DNA from: Circinella umbellata
Taxonomy: Eukaryota > Mucoromycota > Mucoromycetes > Mucorales > Lichtheimiaceae
NCBI GenBank assembly: GCA_025093555.1
Contig: JAIWNF010000010.1
Coordinates: forward strand, 744,001-808,000
Direction of reading: 5' to 3'
Length of the DNA stretch: 64,000 nt
Below the pieces are notes generated by a model. It was not told the DNA's origin, made no database searches, and saw only the letters and a list, made by a program, of their open reading frames with translations. Shown here piece by piece: positions 59,887 to 64,000 of the stretch; the stretch's first letter is position 1; each line of letters begins with the position of its first letter. A program made the position numbers and the translations under genes.

Positions 59887-62513
59887 ATGGCTCTTGATGG
59901 AGGTTTCTTTTTTTTTTTCATTTTCTTTTTTATTTTACTTGTACTTTATATGTTATTTTATATGTTATTTTATTTAAAAGCAGTAACTTTTGTTACTATT
60001 CTAGTTCTAATACAAGGTTCAACAACTACTCTTGTTTTTGCAAATACAACAACAAGAACTTTTTATCAAATAAATAATGATATGAATTCTTTATCAAAAC
60101 TTCCATCACCACGATGGGCTACTGGTAATTTTTTCTTTTTCTTTTTTATATTACCCGTTTAATCTGTTTTCTATTTTACGCATAAAAGTAAATTTATTAT
60201 TATTCTAGATTGTGTATATAAACCAGGTTTTTTATATTGTTATGGTGGAATTATTGAACGAAATTATTACACTAACAATAACCAACACCATTATGATGAA
60301 ATATCAACCCATACCATGTATCGACTCTCTCTTTATGATTCTTGGAGTACAGATAAACCTTTATGGGAACAAGTAGTTAATAATAACAATATACCTATGG
60401 AACCTTTGGGGTATTTTGCAGCAGCTAATTTACCTAATGAAAATACATTCTTAATTCACGGTGGTCAAAAAGAAAGACAAGAAAGTAGTAGTGATCCACT
60501 AAAAACAACAGTAGTAAATGATACATGGGTTTATGATATGTATCGAAATGAATGGAAGAAACCTCAACTATTAGGTCCATCACCTGCTCAAAGGTAGATA
60601 TTTCTTTATTGTAATGTACCATTCTATAAATGTGAAGCTTTGATTAATAATATAAAATACAATATCTTTTTTTTTTTAGAATACGACATTCTGCAACTTC
60701 AGATAATCAAGGTCGAATATGGATCTGGGGTGGTCAAAGGTAAGATAGAAAAGAAAAAGAAAACTGTTTTTATGTAAAAAAAACTAAATTATAATTTATT
60801 TAATAGTGATTTAAGGAGTAATACAGCTTTATATGATAATCGATGGACTGTTATTGATACAAATGTAAGTGATACGTACACCTACTATTATTATTATTAA
60901 TATTAATAAAAAAAATCTTATTTGTATAGACATGGACATATAGTTATCCAGATATTCCAAATCCACCTTCTCCACGTGTAGATCATACAGCTACACTTGT
61001 ACCTGATGGTAATATTATTATTATTGGTGGTCTTGTTTATTCACGTAACATAACGGATCCTTTAGGAAAATATTCATTAAATCCAATTTCCATGAATTCA
61101 TTGCTAATATTCAATGCTGCATCCAATCAATGGCAAAACATTACTGCTACTGGAAATATTCCTGCACCTAGAGGAGGTCATTCGGCTGTTCTCAGTAAGT
61201 GTTATTTACATTCTCAACTATATATATTATAATACCTTCGTATGTAATAATATTAATAATACTAATAATAATTAGCTTCTGATGGTAGTTCAATTATAAT
61301 TTTTGGTGGTAGTACTGGTATTGGTAAATCAACTGTTTTCCCATTTCATTGATATATATATGTAAGAAGAAAAAAGTGAATCAGTGTTAATCTAATTTTT
61401 ATATAGAACATGAAGAACGTGATTTTAAAACTTTAAATGATGTTTTTGTTTTGGAACTTGCAACAATGCGTTGGTCAGCACCTTCAATTTATGGTGAACC
61501 ACCTTTACCTCGAAAATATCATTATGGTAAGCCCATCCTTTCCCACTTATCAACTTCATATTACATACATATATATATTTCCCATTTATTTATTTATTAT
61601 TATAATAGCTCTTTTAGTAGATAAAGATGTAATGTTTATTGGATTTGGTTTAGGAAATGACAATGAACATGGTATGAATAGCATTCATCTATTAAGTACA
61701 TCCAGCTGGACTTGGATTTCTGATTATCGTCCAGATTTATCTTGGTTGGGAAAAAATGGTCCATCAAATTTAGTGACAGCTACAACACTAGATGATACTA
61801 CTACGTTATCAGACTCATTATCATTCGCATCACCTACGACAACAATGACAGGGTCTCTATCATCATCTTTATTATCACCTTCTATTATTAATAACGATAA
61901 TAATAATAATAATAATAATAATGGAGCTGTTACGAGTAATGAAATACAAGAACCTACTGGGAATCAATCTAATAATATACCAAATAATACTGCAGGCGGT
62001 AATAGTAGTCAAGGTATGTTATTTGTTTCCAAATTTGATTGAGATAATATAATAAAGTGAATATTAATAATATATTATACTAATTATAGATGAAAATCAA
62101 AATTTAGAAGATTCACATGTACGTGCTGGTGTTATTGCTGGAGTAATTAGTGGTGGTGTAGTTGCTGTAAGGTTTTTAATCTTCTATATAGATACAGTAT
62201 ATATAAATATGTCAACTTACGTATCAGAAACTACTATAATATATAGATAATAGGTAGTGTTATAGTAGCATTTAGTATCGTTTTTTTACGTCATCGTCGT
62301 CGAGCCATATCAAATAGATATAATGATGAAAATATGGGTGGTTCTGAAAAAATACAACAAACTCATACTACTTTGAATTCATTATCCTTTGATACTTTTC
62401 ACAGTCAAACGATGGATCTGTCCATAGAAGGACAAAAACCAGATTGTCGATCTTCAATTTATCATGCAAGTCAAATTGATCAAGAAGAAAGAAAACCTGA
62501 TGAGCCATCATAA
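59887..62513 (+). CDS. Kelch-repeat single-pass membrane protein
   Basis: Ten exons (59887-60124, 60209-60593, 60680-60739, 60807-60864, 60930-61194, 61276-61323, 61407-61526, 61609-62013, 62090-62166, 62247-62513) join in phase to 640 residues. A very hydrophobic N-terminus (Phe/Leu-rich, to about FANTTT) is a signal peptide or anchor. Kelch blades follow, with GG plus Tyr/Trp patterns: FLYCYGGIIERN, TFLIHGGQKE...NDTWVYDMYRNEWKKP, RIWIWGGQSD, NIIIIGGLVYS, SSIIIFGGSTG...LNDVFVLELATMRW, VMFIGFGLG. A Ser/Thr/Asn-rich stalk leads to a transmembrane helix (VIAGVISGGVVA, then IIGSVIVAFSIVFL), a stop-transfer RHRRRA and a cytosolic tail of about 70 residues. The probable role is a cell-surface propeller protein in wall or cell-cell contact. 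At the last intron the acceptor at 62245-62246 was chosen because the next AG would give an immediate stop. Confidence 0.9.
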
Positions 62514-62700
62514 TTTCTATTATAAATTGGCCTATGTAATTTTTTTTTTATTTTTTCTTCTTTTGTACAATATTGAACAATAGTAGTAAGAATAGTGATA
62601 ATAGTAGTGGTAATTATGGTAGTGGTACGAAAAATAATAATTGAAAAGAATGTATATACAACAACAATAAAAAAAAAAAAAAAGAAAAAAGAATGTCTTT

Positions 62701-63680
<980 letters not shown>

Positions 63681-63764
63681 TTAGATATTATATATAAAAT
63701 CCCGTCGTTTTTGCATTTTTTTTTTTATATCTCTTTTTCTACTTTTTATATTTTTTTGAAAATA

Positions 63765-64000
63765 ATGTTTCATCCAAGTCGAGGAGGTAATTTAATTTAT
63801 TTAATCTTATTATTCATTCATTTCTTTTTGCTAAATCTTTTTTATTTTATTTAAAAAAAATAGGTGTTCGTGGTGGTAAAGATCAAGTAAGTTTCTCTTC
63901 TATATATATAAATATACAAATATATAATTTCTAATCTTTATTTTCTAAATGTACGATAGTTTAGTTGGGATGATGTCAAAGAAGACAAACATCGAGAATA
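63765..64000 (+). CDS. MMTAG2/C1orf35-like nuclear protein, 5' part
   Basis: Three exons are visible: 63765-63786, 63864-63886 and 63960 to the right edge. They read MFHPSRGGVRGGKDQFSWDD followed by VKEDKHREN. This closely matches the start of the multiple-myeloma-tumour-associated protein 2 family (MFG.SRGGVRGGQDQF.W.DVK.DK.RENYLG), a conserved eukaryotic protein of poorly known, probably nuclear, function. Cut off by the window edge. Its start is 147 bp from that of SIW14, so the two probably share a promoter. Confidence 0.85.

Noticed and set aside
59887..60162. Short Phe-rich membrane micro-protein
   Set aside because: It is the first exon of the kelch gene read through its donor site; splicing at 60124 continues into the kelch domain.

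Overview
The window is AT-rich fungal nuclear DNA with many short GT-AG introns, long homopolymer A/T runs and poly-N/Q/S protein tracts. The protein set, and a lineage-specific gene family recognised by a 'W.L.TGK.VED' core, point to an early-diverging fungus of the Mucoromycota, most likely a member of the Mucorales. The species cannot be named from the sequence. No rRNA gene, recognisable tRNA, CRISPR array or bacterial operon was seen. Exon boundaries were placed by hand from splice signals and reading phase.

Layout. (1) 1-9.9 kb is a conserved block: the 5' end of V-ATPase subunit d (minus strand), protein phosphatase 5 (12 exons, plus), a poorly recognised Ser/Asn/Gln-rich protein (minus) and an IQ-motif coiled-coil protein (minus). 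(2) 9.9-27 kb is gene-poor. It holds a 651-bp element with 12-bp inverted ends, a decayed MULE-type fragment with an OTU-like protease, a wrecked copy of the mucoralean family (carrying a Ty3/gypsy chromodomain scrap and a 184-bp insertion between 17-bp direct repeats), and two MFS transporter genes with apparent lesions. (3) 27.4-36.4 kb is conserved again: elongation factor 2, a nucleotide-sugar transporter, a small secreted cysteine-containing protein and a compact 103-residue protein in five tiny exons. (4) 36.4-49.8 kb is a second accessory island: a GNAT-like acetyltransferase, a second copy of the mucoralean family broken by an 11-bp tandem duplication, a 585-bp inverted-repeat element, a striking inverted minisatellite (45.7-46.3 kb), a CACTA/Plavaka-type transposase relic and a TTAA-bounded inverted-repeat element. 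(5) 49.9-64 kb is densely packed housekeeping DNA: MLH1, a Cid1-type nucleotidyltransferase, the branched-chain 2-oxoacid dehydrogenase E1 beta subunit, a kelch-repeat membrane protein, a Siw14-type phosphatase and the 5' end of an MMTAG2-like gene.

The conserved genes are unrelated housekeeping functions: proton pumping, chaperone-linked phosphatase, translation, Golgi sugar transport, mismatch repair, RNA tailing, branched-chain amino-acid catabolism and inositol pyrophosphate turnover. No operon-like co-operation is expected. Divergent pairs (VMA6/PPT1, MLH1/Cid1-like, BCKDHB/kelch, SIW14/MMTAG2-like) share short upstream regions. The unusual biology lies in the two islands, which gather relics of at least four transposon superfamilies, several non-autonomous elements and decaying lineage-specific genes.
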